Shown here: piece after piece, positions 51,812-59,548 of the stretch
Numbering within the stretch: the stretch's first letter is position 1
Layout: every line of letters begins with the position of its first letter
NCBI GenBank assembly: GCA_963811225.1
Contig: CAWEQO010000014.1
Location: 96,402-160,401 of the forward strand
Source: CAWEQO01 sp963811225
GTDB lineage: Bacteria > Chloroflexota > Anaerolineae > Anaerolineales > Anaerolineaceae
Length of the DNA: 64,000 bases
Direction of reading: 5' to 3'
Program-made: the position numbers and the translations under genes
Notes under the pieces: model-generated
Databases searched by the model: none
The model's input: the letters and a program-made list of their open reading frames with translations, nothing else
What the model was told of the DNA's origin: nothing

Positions 51812-52306
51812 TTAACCTCCAAAGGCTCGGCGGCGGAAAGACGCCAGTAGATATTCGGCCCGGGTGCCGTGCGGGGCAAACAGCATGAAGCGCTGCGTCT
51901 CGGCCACGTAGCGCATCTCGATCCACAGGCAGCCTGCCGGCAGCGCGCCGCGGATGCGGTCGGCCCACTCCACCAGCAGAGCGCCGTTCTCGATCATAAT
52001 GTCCAGGTCGAGGTCCTCGGCTTCCAGGGCGTCGGCCAGGCGGTAAGCATCCAGGTGGTAGAGGCTGGGGCCGCCGGGCTTGTTGTAGATGTTGACCAGG
52101 ACGAAGGTGGGGCTGGAAACGGGGTCGAGCGAGCCCCAACCCTGGGCAATGCCCTGGACGAAGGTAGTCTTCCCGGCCCCCAGGTCACCCGACAGTCCGA
52201 TCACGTCCCCCACCTGCAGCAAGCCGCCGAGCCGCATTCCCAGTCGGCGGGTCTGGTCGGGGCTGCGGCTGACGAACTCGAGTACGTGTGGGTCGAGAAT
52301 TGGCAT
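51812..52306 (-). CDS. tsaE: tRNA threonylcarbamoyladenosine biosynthesis ATPase TsaE
   Basis: 164 residues from ATG 52306. P-loop VIGLSGDLGAGKTTFVQGIAQGWG, switch SPTFVLVNIY, and the conserved LYHLDAYRLADALEAEDL and VEWADRI blocks define TsaE. It hydrolyses ATP within the TsaBDE complex to reset t6A synthesis. An in-frame upstream Met (52324) is less likely because the family begins near the PILDPHVLEF segment. First gene of the tsaE-tsaB-rimI operon. Confidence 0.93.
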   Translation of the reverse strand: MPILDPHVLEFVSRSPDQTRRLGMRLGGLLQVGDVIGLSGDLGAGKTTFVQGIAQGWGSLDPVSSPTFVLVNIYNKPGGPSLYHLDAYRLADALEAEDLDLDIMIENGALLVEWADRIRGALPAGCLWIEMRYVAETQRFMLFAPHGTRAEYLLASFRRRAFGG

Positions 52307-52353
52307 AAAGAAATTATAAAGCAAAAATTAACAGGGGGTGACGAAAAAAACGA

Positions 52354-52441
52354 ATGTCTCGCGCAAAGATCACCAGGGAGCGCAAGGACGCAAAGAACAG
52401 AGATTGTTTATTCCTTGGGCTCCCTGGTGTGAGGCGTTTCC
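52354..52441. repeat. Degenerate ATGTCTC...palindrome
   Basis: ATGTCTCGCGCAAAG and CACCAGGGAGC pair with GCTCCCTGGTG and GTGAGGCGTTTCC across an A+T-rich loop. It is a drifted member of the element family found at 26896, 27942 and 31580, placed between the tetR stop and the tsaE start. Confidence 0.6.
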
Positions 52442-52448
52442 ATCCTCC

Positions 52449-53099
52449 TCATGAAGCCAACAAGGTCTGTACCAATATCTCCCCCAGCCATGCGGCGTAC
52501 TCCTCCTGAGACCAGCCGCGGTCACGCACCAGCAGGTTGTACATCTCGGGGCTGGTGAGCGACCAGAGCGTCTCGGCGGCGCGGGTCTCATCCAGGCTGG
52601 GGCGCAGGGTGGCGGTGGACTGCAAATGGCGCGCCACGGTGCGCATGCTGTCCAGGCGCTGGGCGAGCAGCCCTTCCAGCAGTTCGGCGATGTCGGGCTC
52701 GGTCTTGGCGGCGCTGCGCAGCACCTCGAACAACGGGGCGACGCGCGCCAGGATGCCGGAGATATCCGCTGCGAAACGCTCCAGGAAGCGCGCCGGGACG
52801 GTCTCTCGCAGGATGTCCTGGCGTGCGGGGCGCTGCAGCAGGGGGATCTGCTGCTCGTCGCCGCCCACAGCCAGATCGATTAGCTGCGCCAGCAGGCTGC
52901 GCTTGTTGCCGAAGGCGGAGAAGATGGTCTCGTTAGCCACCCCGGCTTCCTCGGCGATGGCCTCGATGGTCGCACCGCTGTAGCCGCGCTCGAGGAACAA
53001 CTTGCGGGCGGAGGCAAGGATCTGGCGGCGGGTCTCCAAAGCTTGCGCCCGGCGTCGTTTGGAGTTGTATGGGCGTTTGGGCTTGGAGGATTCGTTCAT
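52449..53099 (-). CDS. TetR family transcriptional regulator
   Basis: 216 residues. After a basic leader, ETRRQILASARKLFLERGYSGATIEAIAEEAGVANETIFSAFGNKRSLLAQLID is a textbook TetR helix-turn-helix domain (about 22-75). The ligand domain is generic. It is transcribed away from a SnoaL-like gene, and the region between them holds two near-identical promoter/operator modules, so it most likely represses itself and that gene. The inducer is unknown. Confidence 0.92.
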   Translation of the reverse strand: MNESSKPKRPYNSKRRRAQALETRRQILASARKLFLERGYSGATIEAIAEEAGVANETIFSAFGNKRSLLAQLIDLAVGGDEQQIPLLQRPARQDILRETVPARFLERFAADISGILARVAPLFEVLRSAAKTEPDIAELLEGLLAQRLDSMRTVARHLQSTATLRPSLDETRAAETLWSLTSPEMYNLLVRDRGWSQEEYAAWLGEILVQTLLAS

Positions 53100-53103
53100 A
53101 TTC

Positions 53104-53180
53104 CCTATTGACTTTGTTTGAATTTCGATGTATTATAAATGTAATAAATACAGTATAACAGTATTAAATTTCGATGTCAA
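53104..53180. promoter_or_regulatory. Two-way promoter/operator module 1 (tetR side)
   Basis: Minus strand: TTGACA (53180-53175), 17-nt spacer, TATACT (53157-53152), which would drive tetR. Plus strand: TTGACT (53108-53113), 17-nt spacer, TATTAT (53131-53136). An inverted repeat AATAC...GTATT (53147-53165) overlaps the minus -10, a natural site for autorepression. Confidence 0.65.
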
Positions 53181-53321
53181 CGGTTTCAAGCGATCGGTAA
53201 TGGCCCACCTCCTTGAAACCCCCAAAGCCGGTCGGGGCGAGCAGCACAACAACATCACGTGCTGTTCGCCCTTCGTTTTCCCCGTACCCCTGACAGAATT
53301 GATCTTAATAAGCGCACATTG

Positions 53322-53398
53322 CCTATTGACTTTGTCTTATTTTAGATGTAGTATATAACTATTGAATACAGTATATATGTATTCAAATTGAATGTCAA
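53322..53398. promoter_or_regulatory. Two-way promoter/operator module 2 (SnoaL side)
   Basis: Plus strand: TTGACT (53326-53331), 17-nt spacer, TAGTAT (53349-53354), for the SnoaL-like gene. Minus strand: TTGACA (53398-53393), 17-nt spacer, TATACT. The operator candidate is TTGAATACA (53362-53370) with exact complement TGTATTCAA (53378-53386) around GTATATA. The module resembles module 1 along its whole length. Confidence 0.65.
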
Positions 53399-53437
53399 CC
53401 CTATCGGTTCATCGCGTTAACAGTACAGGAGGATACA

Positions 53438-53842
53438 ATGACAGCAGAACAAAACCTGGCCGCGTTTCGGGCCATCATCCAAGAGGTGTTCAACCAGGGT
53501 CATTTCGAAGCGCTGCAGCAGTACGTGCGCCCGGATTTCATCGAGCACCAGTTCGGGATGCACGCCACTTTAGAAGGCATGGCGGGCGACATCCGCTACC
53601 TGCGCACCGCCTTCCCGGATTTCCACCTGCAGATCGAGGATATCGTCAGTGACGGCGGCAAGGTCTGGGCACGCATGCAGGCCAGCGGCACGAACACGGG
53701 TGGCTTCATGGGGCATCCCAATGGCAAATCCTTCGAGGCGGCTGTGTTCGACCTGGCGCGCTTTGAGGATGGTTTGATGGTGGAGCATTGGGGCTCGCCC
53801 GACCGCTTCCACATTCTGACACAGCTCGGGCTGCTGCCCTAG
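53438..53842 (+). CDS. SnoaL-like ester-cyclase/polyketide-cyclase family protein
   Basis: 134 residues. AFRAIIQEVFNQGHFEALQQYVRPDFIEHQ, then AFPDFHLQIEDIVSDGGKVWARMQASGTNTGGFMGHPNGKSF and VEHWGSPDRFHILTQLG match the SnoaL_2/ester cyclase group of NTF2-like proteins. The conserved HxxF...W pattern suggests a small-molecule pocket but substrates of most members are unknown. Start ATG has AGGAGGATACA. Divergent from and probably controlled by the TetR protein, as in many xenobiotic-response pairs. Confidence 0.85.
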   Translation: MTAEQNLAAFRAIIQEVFNQGHFEALQQYVRPDFIEHQFGMHATLEGMAGDIRYLRTAFPDFHLQIEDIVSDGGKVWARMQASGTNTGGFMGHPNGKSFEAAVFDLARFEDGLMVEHWGSPDRFHILTQLGLLP

Positions 53843-53883
53843 CGTCAACCCTCGACAGAACTGCTGCAATAAGGTTTTTGGCA

Positions 53884-53950
53884 ACTGCTCAGGCAGTAGT
53901 GTTTCACAAGGATTCTGGGTCCCCCTGTGAAACACGACTGCCTGAGCAGT
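53884..53950. repeat. 25-bp hairpin (CTGCTCAGGCAG element)
   Basis: 53884-53908 pairs with 53926-53950 with one mismatch, across a 17-nt loop. The outer ACTGCTCAGGCAGT recurs at 1190-1203. The rest of 53843-54167 shows no gene; it must hold the promoter of the ABC operon, not clearly identified. Confidence 0.7.
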
Positions 53951-54167
53951 GACGATTTTTGAAGGGAAATATTGTGATGGACTGAACTCATCCTCATAAA
54001 ACGCTTAACTCATTCAGTTTCTACTTTATACTTGTAGCTGTAGCACGGTATTCCAGGGGTGAAGATGACAATTGAATATCGATAAATCATCTGCTAGGAA
54101 CAGCATGCTCGCGTAAGATTGCTGCCTAAACTCATACGGAATAGGATAATCAAAGACATAGAAACGC

Positions 54168-55121
54168 ATGCTCCAAGAAACAGAACAAAACCATCGATCT
54201 TCGTATTCCCCCCTCAGTAAAGCCGAGAGGCAGCGGGGGACACGCATCCGTCAGGTGAAGTCTTTTTCCAAGGCGATGCTCTTTCTGCTGCCGTCCCTGG
54301 CGCTGTTTGCTACCTTCGTCTTCGTGCCGCTGGTACGCACCTTCATCCTAAGCTCTTACTTGACCAACCCGCTCGGCAAAGCGACCGTGTTTGTCGGCCT
54401 GGGACAGTATCAGCGCATGTTCACCACCCCCGAATTTGGAAACAGCCTGGCTCGCTCGGTCCTGTTCGTGGCGGAGACGGTGCCAACAACGATGCTGATC
54501 TCCTTGATCCTGGCACTGCTGGCCAACCAGCGCCTCAAATGGATTTCGGTCTTCCGGATCGTTTTCTCCATCACCATCGCGGTCTCTTCGGCGACGGCCT
54601 CACTGATGTTTGTATACATCTACCACCCGTCCATCGGCAGCCTCAACTATTTCATCGAACTGTTGGGAGGCACGGCCATCCCATGGCTGATCAGCGACAA
54701 ATTTGCGCTGACGGCCATTGTGTTGACCAGCGTCTGGCTGCAGCTGGGATTGAACACGGTCATCCTGCTGGCGGCCATGCAGGGCATCCCGGAAGAACTG
54801 TATGAGAGCGCCATGATCGATGGGGCCAACAGTTGGGAACGCTTCTGGGGCATCACGCTGCCCTTCCTATCCTCAACCTTCTTCTTCCTGCTGGTGGTCG
54901 ATATGCTGGCGGCCTTCCAGACCTTCACGCCGGTGCAGATCATGACCCTCGGCGGGCCCATCGATTCAACCAACCTGCTGGTGTATTCAATCTACCGCCA
55001 GTTCTACTTCAACGGCAAATACGGCCTGGCTGCGGCACAATCGATCATGTTGTTCTTGATCATGCTCGTGCTGACGATTATCCAATTCGTGTTCGTGGAA
55101 AGAAAAGTCTTTTACGAATGA
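54168..55121 (+). CDS. ABC sugar/glycerol-phosphate transporter permease (MalF/UgpA type)
   Basis: 317 residues with six helices after a polar N-terminus of about 40 residues. The EAA loop that docks the ATPase is present as EELYESAMIDGANSWERFWGITLPFLSS (about 205-232). LSSYLTNPLGKATVFVGLGQYQRMF is typical of the first periplasmic region of UgpA/MalF proteins. It overlaps the second permease gene by ATGA. Substrate judged from the operon, which ends in a glycerophosphodiesterase. Confidence 0.9.
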   Translation: MLQETEQNHRSSYSPLSKAERQRGTRIRQVKSFSKAMLFLLPSLALFATFVFVPLVRTFILSSYLTNPLGKATVFVGLGQYQRMFTTPEFGNSLARSVLFVAETVPTTMLISLILALLANQRLKWISVFRIVFSITIAVSSATASLMFVYIYHPSIGSLNYFIELLGGTAIPWLISDKFALTAIVLTSVWLQLGLNTVILLAAMQGIPEELYESAMIDGANSWERFWGITLPFLSSTFFFLLVVDMLAAFQTFTPVQIMTLGGPIDSTNLLVYSIYRQFYFNGKYGLAAAQSIMLFLIMLVLTIIQFVFVERKVFYE

Positions 55122-55957
55122 ACATTCCGAATCCCATCAATCGAATCCTCGGGAAAACCTTAATGTATGTGCTGTTGGTCGCCGCGGCGATTGTGGTGCT
55201 GTACCCGATCTGGACTGCGATCAACATCAGCATGTTGAACGATCAACAACTGGCAACTTACCCGCCGCGCCTGTGGCCGTCCAGCCTGTACTTCCGAAAC
55301 TTCATCCACGCCCTGCAGCAAGCGCCGCTGGTGCGCTACCTGCTCAACAGCACCATCCAGTCCTCACTGGTCACGGTCGGTCAGCTGTTCACCGCCAGCC
55401 TGGCGGCCTTCGCATTCACGTTTATCGATTTCAAATGGAAGAATTTCTTCTTCCTGGTTTTCCTGGCCACCATGATGATCCCGTGGGAAGCCACGATCAT
55501 CCCCAACTACCTGCTGGTGAAGCAGCTGAACTGGACGGACAGCTTCCAGGGGCTGGCGGTGCCTTTCATGGCCACGGGCTTCGGCACCTTCTTGCTGCGC
55601 CAGTTCTTCCGCACCATCCCCAAGGAACTGCACGACGCGGCCGTGATCGACGGCGCAAGCGATCTGTATTTCCTGACCTCGATCGTGCTGCCGCTGGCCC
55701 GCCCGGCCCTGGGGACGCTGGCAGTCTACAGCTTCTTGCAGACCTACAACCAATACCTGTGGCCGCTTCTGATTACCAATTCCCCCGATATGCGAACGGT
55801 GCAAATCGGAATCGCTTTACTGCAAGATGAAGAACGCTTCATGTTCAACACTGTAATGGCAGGCGTGGTGATCATCCTGATCCCAACATTCTTCCTGTTC
55901 ATCTTCAGCAACCGCCAACTTATCCGTGGTTTGACTGCCGGAGCGATCAAGGGCTAG
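55118..55957 (+). CDS. ABC sugar/glycerol-phosphate transporter permease (MalG/UgpE type)
   Basis: 279 residues, six helices. EAA loop: KELHDAAVIDGASDLYFLTSIVLPLARPA (about 168-196). FLATMMIPWEATIIPNYLLVKQLNWTDS is the classic MalG/UgpE segment. ATG 55118 overlaps the stop of the first permease. It forms the transmembrane pore with that protein. Confidence 0.92.
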   Translation: MNIPNPINRILGKTLMYVLLVAAAIVVLYPIWTAINISMLNDQQLATYPPRLWPSSLYFRNFIHALQQAPLVRYLLNSTIQSSLVTVGQLFTASLAAFAFTFIDFKWKNFFFLVFLATMMIPWEATIIPNYLLVKQLNWTDSFQGLAVPFMATGFGTFLLRQFFRTIPKELHDAAVIDGASDLYFLTSIVLPLARPALGTLAVYSFLQTYNQYLWPLLITNSPDMRTVQIGIALLQDEERFMFNTVMAGVVIILIPTFFLFIFSNRQLIRGLTAGAIKG

Positions 55958-56007
55958 GCCCTGCCCGGCATTTGAACAATCTTTTCCCTAACTCCTAAGG
56001 AGGAAAA

Positions 56008-57513
56008 ATGAAGAAGTCACTGTACGCTCTATTGATCTCAATGGTGATCATGAGCATGGTGCTGGCCGGCTGCGCAGCCCCCGCTGCACCGACCAACGCC
56101 CCCCAGGCAGTAGAACCGACCACTGCCGCCCCGGCCGCCCCGGCCGCTCCCGCCGCCGCGAGTGGGACCGATGCAACCTCGACCGCCCTGGCAGCCGCAG
56201 TCCCGACCGCGGTGCCTACGTCGACCATTGCGCCGCCCAAGAGTGAGAACGCAACCAAGATTGAGTTCTGGCACTCCATGGCTGGCGACATCGGTGGGAA
56301 AGCCATCCCGCAGATGGCCAACGATTTCAACGCCTCGCAAGATCAGTGCTACGTCGAACCGATCTACCAGGGCTCCTATGACGACTCGCTCAATAAGCTA
56401 AAAGCCGGCCTGCAGTCCAACCAGACCCCGGCCGTGGTGCAGGTCTACGACATTGGCACCCGCCTGCTGGTCGACCTGCAAGTGGCCACCCCGGTGCAGA
56501 CCTACATCGACAAAGAGAACTACGACATCTCGGACCTGGAGCCCAACGTCCTGGCGTACTACACCGTGGACGGTCAGTTGTACTCCATGCCCTTCAACAC
56601 CTCCACCCCGCTGCTGTACTACAACAAAGACATGTTCAAAGCAGCCGGTCTGGATCCTGAGAAACCCCCGCGCACCTTCGACGAGTTCGCTGCCGCCGCC
56701 GAGAAGCTGACCCAGAAAGACGCCAGCGGCAAGGTTACCGTCTCCGGCGGCGCCTTCGCTGTTTACGGCTGGTTCTTCGAACAGTACCTGGCCGCCTCGG
56801 GTGGCCTGTATGTGGACAACAATAACGGCCGCGACGGCTACGCCTCAAAGGCCACCTTCAACGGCGCTGAGGGTCTGAACCTGTTCAACTGGTGGCAGAC
56901 CATGTACGAAAACGGCTCGCTGGGCAACTACGGCCGCAAGACCGTCGACACCCGCAACGCCTTCCTGGCCGGGCAGACCGCCATGTTCATCGACTCGACC
57001 GCTGTTCTGCGCGGTATGATCGAGGGCAGCAAGGGCAAGTTCGAAGTTGGCACGGGCTTCCTGCCGCGTGCGAACGAAGACGCCTACGCCAATTACGGCA
57101 CCATCATCGGCGGCGGTTCGCTGTGGATGATCAACAACCGGCCACAGGCCGAGCAGGACTGCGCCTGGGAGTTCATCAAGTTCCAGAGTTCCCCGGCCGA
57201 GCAGGCCTACTGGTGGACGATGTCGGGCTACTTCCCGATCCGCAAGGCTGCTTACAACGAGCAGCTGGGCCAGGACTGGGCCGCCAAATACCCGCAGTTC
57301 ACCACAGCGGTGGATCAGCTGCACGCCACCCCCATTAACAACGTGACCCGCGGCGCGCTGATCGGCGTGTTCCCGTCGGCGCGTGCCACGATCGAGACCG
57401 CTATCGAAGAGATCCTGTCGGGAACGGCCCCGCAGGAAGCACTGGATACGGCGGCCGCCTCGGTCACCCAGGCCATCGAGGATTACAACGCCTCTATGGG
57501 CATCCAACCCTAA
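56008..57513 (+). CDS. Extracellular solute-binding lipoprotein, family 1 (UgpB-like)
   Basis: 501 residues. Lipoprotein signal with lipobox VLAGC (Cys22), then an Ala/Pro/Thr-rich linker to about residue 83. The binding domain begins KIEFWHSMAGDIGGKAIPQM, the typical UgpB opening (FWHSM), followed by VEPIYQGSYDDSLNKLKAG, YSMPFNTSTPLLYYNKDMF and a cleft with many Trp/Tyr. AAGGAGGAAAA precedes the ATG. It delivers substrate to the two permeases just upstream. The ATPase subunit is missing from the operon, so a shared MsmK/UgpC-type ATPase must be used. Confidence 0.92.
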   Translation: MKKSLYALLISMVIMSMVLAGCAAPAAPTNAPQAVEPTTAAPAAPAAPAAASGTDATSTALAAAVPTAVPTSTIAPPKSENATKIEFWHSMAGDIGGKAIPQMANDFNASQDQCYVEPIYQGSYDDSLNKLKAGLQSNQTPAVVQVYDIGTRLLVDLQVATPVQTYIDKENYDISDLEPNVLAYYTVDGQLYSMPFNTSTPLLYYNKDMFKAAGLDPEKPPRTFDEFAAAAEKLTQKDASGKVTVSGGAFAVYGWFFEQYLAASGGLYVDNNNGRDGYASKATFNGAEGLNLFNWWQTMYENGSLGNYGRKTVDTRNAFLAGQTAMFIDSTAVLRGMIEGSKGKFEVGTGFLPRANEDAYANYGTIIGGGSLWMINNRPQAEQDCAWEFIKFQSSPAEQAYWWTMSGYFPIRKAAYNEQLGQDWAAKYPQFTTAVDQLHATPINNVTRGALIGVFPSARATIETAIEEILSGTAPQEALDTAAASVTQAIEDYNASMGIQP

Positions 57514-57537
57514 GCAAGGCAGTTTCTGATGCAATTA

Positions 57538-57568
57538 CCCCGGTAGGGAGCGCTGCTCTCTACCGGGG
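57538..57568 (+). terminator. Hairpin after the binding-protein gene
   Basis: CCCCGGTAGGGAGC (57538-57551) pairs with GCTCTCTACCGGGG (57555-57568) with one G-U pair and a 3-nt loop, followed by AATTTATA. The weak U-tract fits partial termination or protection of the abundant binding-protein mRNA. Confidence 0.6.
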
Positions 57569-57707
57569 AATTTATATCCAAAGCGCCTTGAGCATGGGAG
57601 GGGGAAGGACGCTGATCGTACGGGGGCGTCCCACGTGGAACATGGGACGGAGGAGCGGAGGAGATCATGGGTCGGAGGAATGAAAAATCGTTGAAGAGGA
57701 GATTCTT

Positions 57708-58613
57708 ATGAAGAACGTTGTCTTAATTTCCCTGGCCGTTCTGAGCCTGACGGCCTGCAGCACGTCGGCGGCGTCTCCCGCGTCGCCGTCTAATTTACCC
57801 AGGCCGCTGAACATCGCCCATCGCGGGGCGCGCTCGCTGGCGCCTGAGAATACCCTGGCAGCGGCCCGCAAAGCTTATGAGGCCGGGGCGGACATGTGGG
57901 AGCTGGACGTGGCGGTGACGGCCGACGGGCAGCTGGTCGTGCTGCACGATGACACACTCGAACGCACCTCGAACGTCCGGCAGGTCTACCCCGACCGGCG
58001 TCCCTGGGCGGTCAACGACTTCAGTCTGGACGAGCTGCGCCAACTGGATTTCGGCTCGTGGTTTAATCAGAGCGATCCATTCAAGCAGATCAAGGCCGGG
58101 GCGGTCAGCCAGCAGGACCAGGAAAGCTATGTGGGCGAGAAGATCCCTACCCTGGAAGAGGCGCTGACGTTCACCCGCGACAACAACTGGCGGGTGAACG
58201 TGGAGATCAAGGACGCCAGCGGCCTGCCCGGCGATGCGGTGGTGGTGCAGAAGACGGTGGATCTGATCCACAAAATCGGCATGACGGACAGCGTGATCAT
58301 CTCGTCCTTCAATCACGATTATTTGCGCCAGGTGCGCCAGATCGACCCGGATATCAAGACCGCCGTGCTGGTAGAAGGCCGTGAGTCGAACCCGGCGGCG
58401 CTGCTGGACGAATACAACGCCCAGGGCTTCAACCCGAACGTAAAGAACACCAACCCGCAGCAGGTCTCTGAGCTGGCGCAGGCCGGGAAAGAGGTTTACG
58501 TCTGGACGGTCAACGATCCGAAGGATATGAGGGAACTGGCGCAGGCCGGGGTGACGGGGGTCATCACGGATTTTCCCCAGGCGTTCGAGAAGGCATTAAC
58601 GAACGGCGATTAA
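57708..58613 (+). CDS. Glycerophosphodiester phosphodiesterase, lipoprotein
   Basis: 301 residues. Lipobox LTAC (Cys17) after a short hydrophobic signal. Catalytic core: NIAHRGARSLAPENTLAA (His and Arg, then Glu-Asn), MWELDVAVTADGQLVVLHDDTLERTSN (metal-binding Glu/Asp and His), VNVEIKD (Glu-Lys) and VYVWTVNDP, complete for the GDPD/UgpQ family. It should release glycerol-3-phosphate and an alcohol from glycerophosphodiesters outside the membrane. Placement after the ABC genes suggests a scavenging role for the whole set. Confidence 0.93.
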   Translation: MKNVVLISLAVLSLTACSTSAASPASPSNLPRPLNIAHRGARSLAPENTLAAARKAYEAGADMWELDVAVTADGQLVVLHDDTLERTSNVRQVYPDRRPWAVNDFSLDELRQLDFGSWFNQSDPFKQIKAGAVSQQDQESYVGEKIPTLEEALTFTRDNNWRVNVEIKDASGLPGDAVVVQKTVDLIHKIGMTDSVIISSFNHDYLRQVRQIDPDIKTAVLVEGRESNPAALLDEYNAQGFNPNVKNTNPQQVSELAQAGKEVYVWTVNDPKDMRELAQAGVTGVITDFPQAFEKALTNGD

Positions 58614-58628
58614 GAGGAAATGGCCCAC

Positions 58629-58677
58629 GCAAAGGACGCGAAGAAGAACCTTTAAAGCTCTTCTTCGCGTCCTTTGC
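58629..58677. repeat. 19-bp perfect hairpin after the GDPD gene
   Basis: GCAAAGGACGCGAAGAAGA (58629-58647) is exactly complementary to 58659-58677. It resembles the CGCCAAGG palindromes in design but has a different stem; likely transcript end. Confidence 0.7.
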
Positions 58678-58761
58678 GGCTTTGCCTGTTATATTTCTTT
58701 TTTGCAACTACTCGGGAAAGTTATTACCAATTTTGATGATCAAAGATCATTTGGAAAGGTC

Positions 58762-59349
58762 GTAGGGGCATGGCGGGAATGCGCGAGACCACATAATTAA
58801 ATCAATACGCAGCCATGCCCTGGCGGCAATCATACATTTTGACGGAAGGGGAAGGGGCCGAGGTTGTTATTCTTGGAATAGGTTCGGGGGGGTTACCAGG
58901 GCACGGCTTCGTATTGGCTCAATATTGGAGTCTTGCGTTACTCGCCGTGCCCCTACCGGTTCAATTATGTCGTCTTGCGTTACTCGCCGTGCCCCTACCA
59001 ATTCAATACACATATCCACCATTCCCGCCATGCCCCTGTCCCCCCATGATGCGCGTGATCATTGAATGGAACCGGTAGGGGCATGGCGGGAATGCGCAAG
59101 ACAATAGGAGTTAACCAATACGCAGCCATGCCCTAACGGCAATCATACATTTTGACGGAAGGGAAAGGGCCATGGTTGTTATTCTTGGAATAGGTTCGGG
59201 GGGGTTACCAGGGCACGGCTTCGTATTGGCTCAATATTGGAGTTTTGCGTTACTCGCCGTGCCCCTACCGGTTCAATTATGTCGTCTTGCGTTACTCGCC
59301 GTGCCCCTACCGATTCAATACACATATCCACCATTCCCGCCGTGCCCCT
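58762..59349. repeat. REP-like array: two 313-bp tandem units rich in GTAGGGGCA/TGCCCCTAC
   Basis: The unit starting GTAGGGGCATGGCGGGAATG at 58762 is repeated from 59075 with few changes. Each unit holds two CGCCGTGCCCCTAC sites (CTAC at 58953-58956, 58995-58998, 59265-59268, 59307-59310). Each also carries a far arm CATTCCCGCC(A/G)TGCCCC. In the second unit the last site (to 59349) is interrupted at its CT by the IS110 element. Small open frames here are repeats of each other and are not credible genes. Confidence 0.8.
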
Positions 59350-59387
59350 TGTATGATTGAAGAGGAGTAAGATCAAGGGTAGTGGAT

Positions 59388-59520
59388 AAGGACACGGCAG
59401 ATCGAGTGCCCCTAGGTTAAAGAAAACCGAACCGTAGCGAAGGTCGCCGTGTCCTTCCGATAATAGCCCGAACAGTTGCCGGGACCGCAAATGGGCGAGT
59501 CCGTATCCGCAAGGTTGGGA
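59388..59520 (+). ncRNA. Candidate IS110 bridge RNA (target- and donor-binding loops)
   Basis: Target loop: AAGGACACGGC (59388-59398) pairs exactly with GCCGTGTCCTT (59446-59456) around an internal loop capped by GGTT/AACC. The left strand of the loop carries GTGCCCCTA (59406-59414), identical to the left target plus core. The right strand carries CCGTAG (59432-59437), whose GTAG complements CTAC. Donor loop: ACAGTTGC (59472-59479) equals the element's right end (60532-60539), and CAAG (59510-59513) complements CTTG at the left end. This matches the logic of IS621 bridge RNAs. The 5' and 3' RNA ends are not known. Confidence 0.72.
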
Positions 59521-59548
59521 CCAGAGAGATGCGATGATGGAGGGCAAA

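Noticed and set aside
58815..59360. Two small similar ORFs with IGSGGLPGHGFVLAQYW
   Set aside because: They are the two copies of the 313-bp REP-containing repeat read in one frame; no start signals and composition dictated by hairpins.
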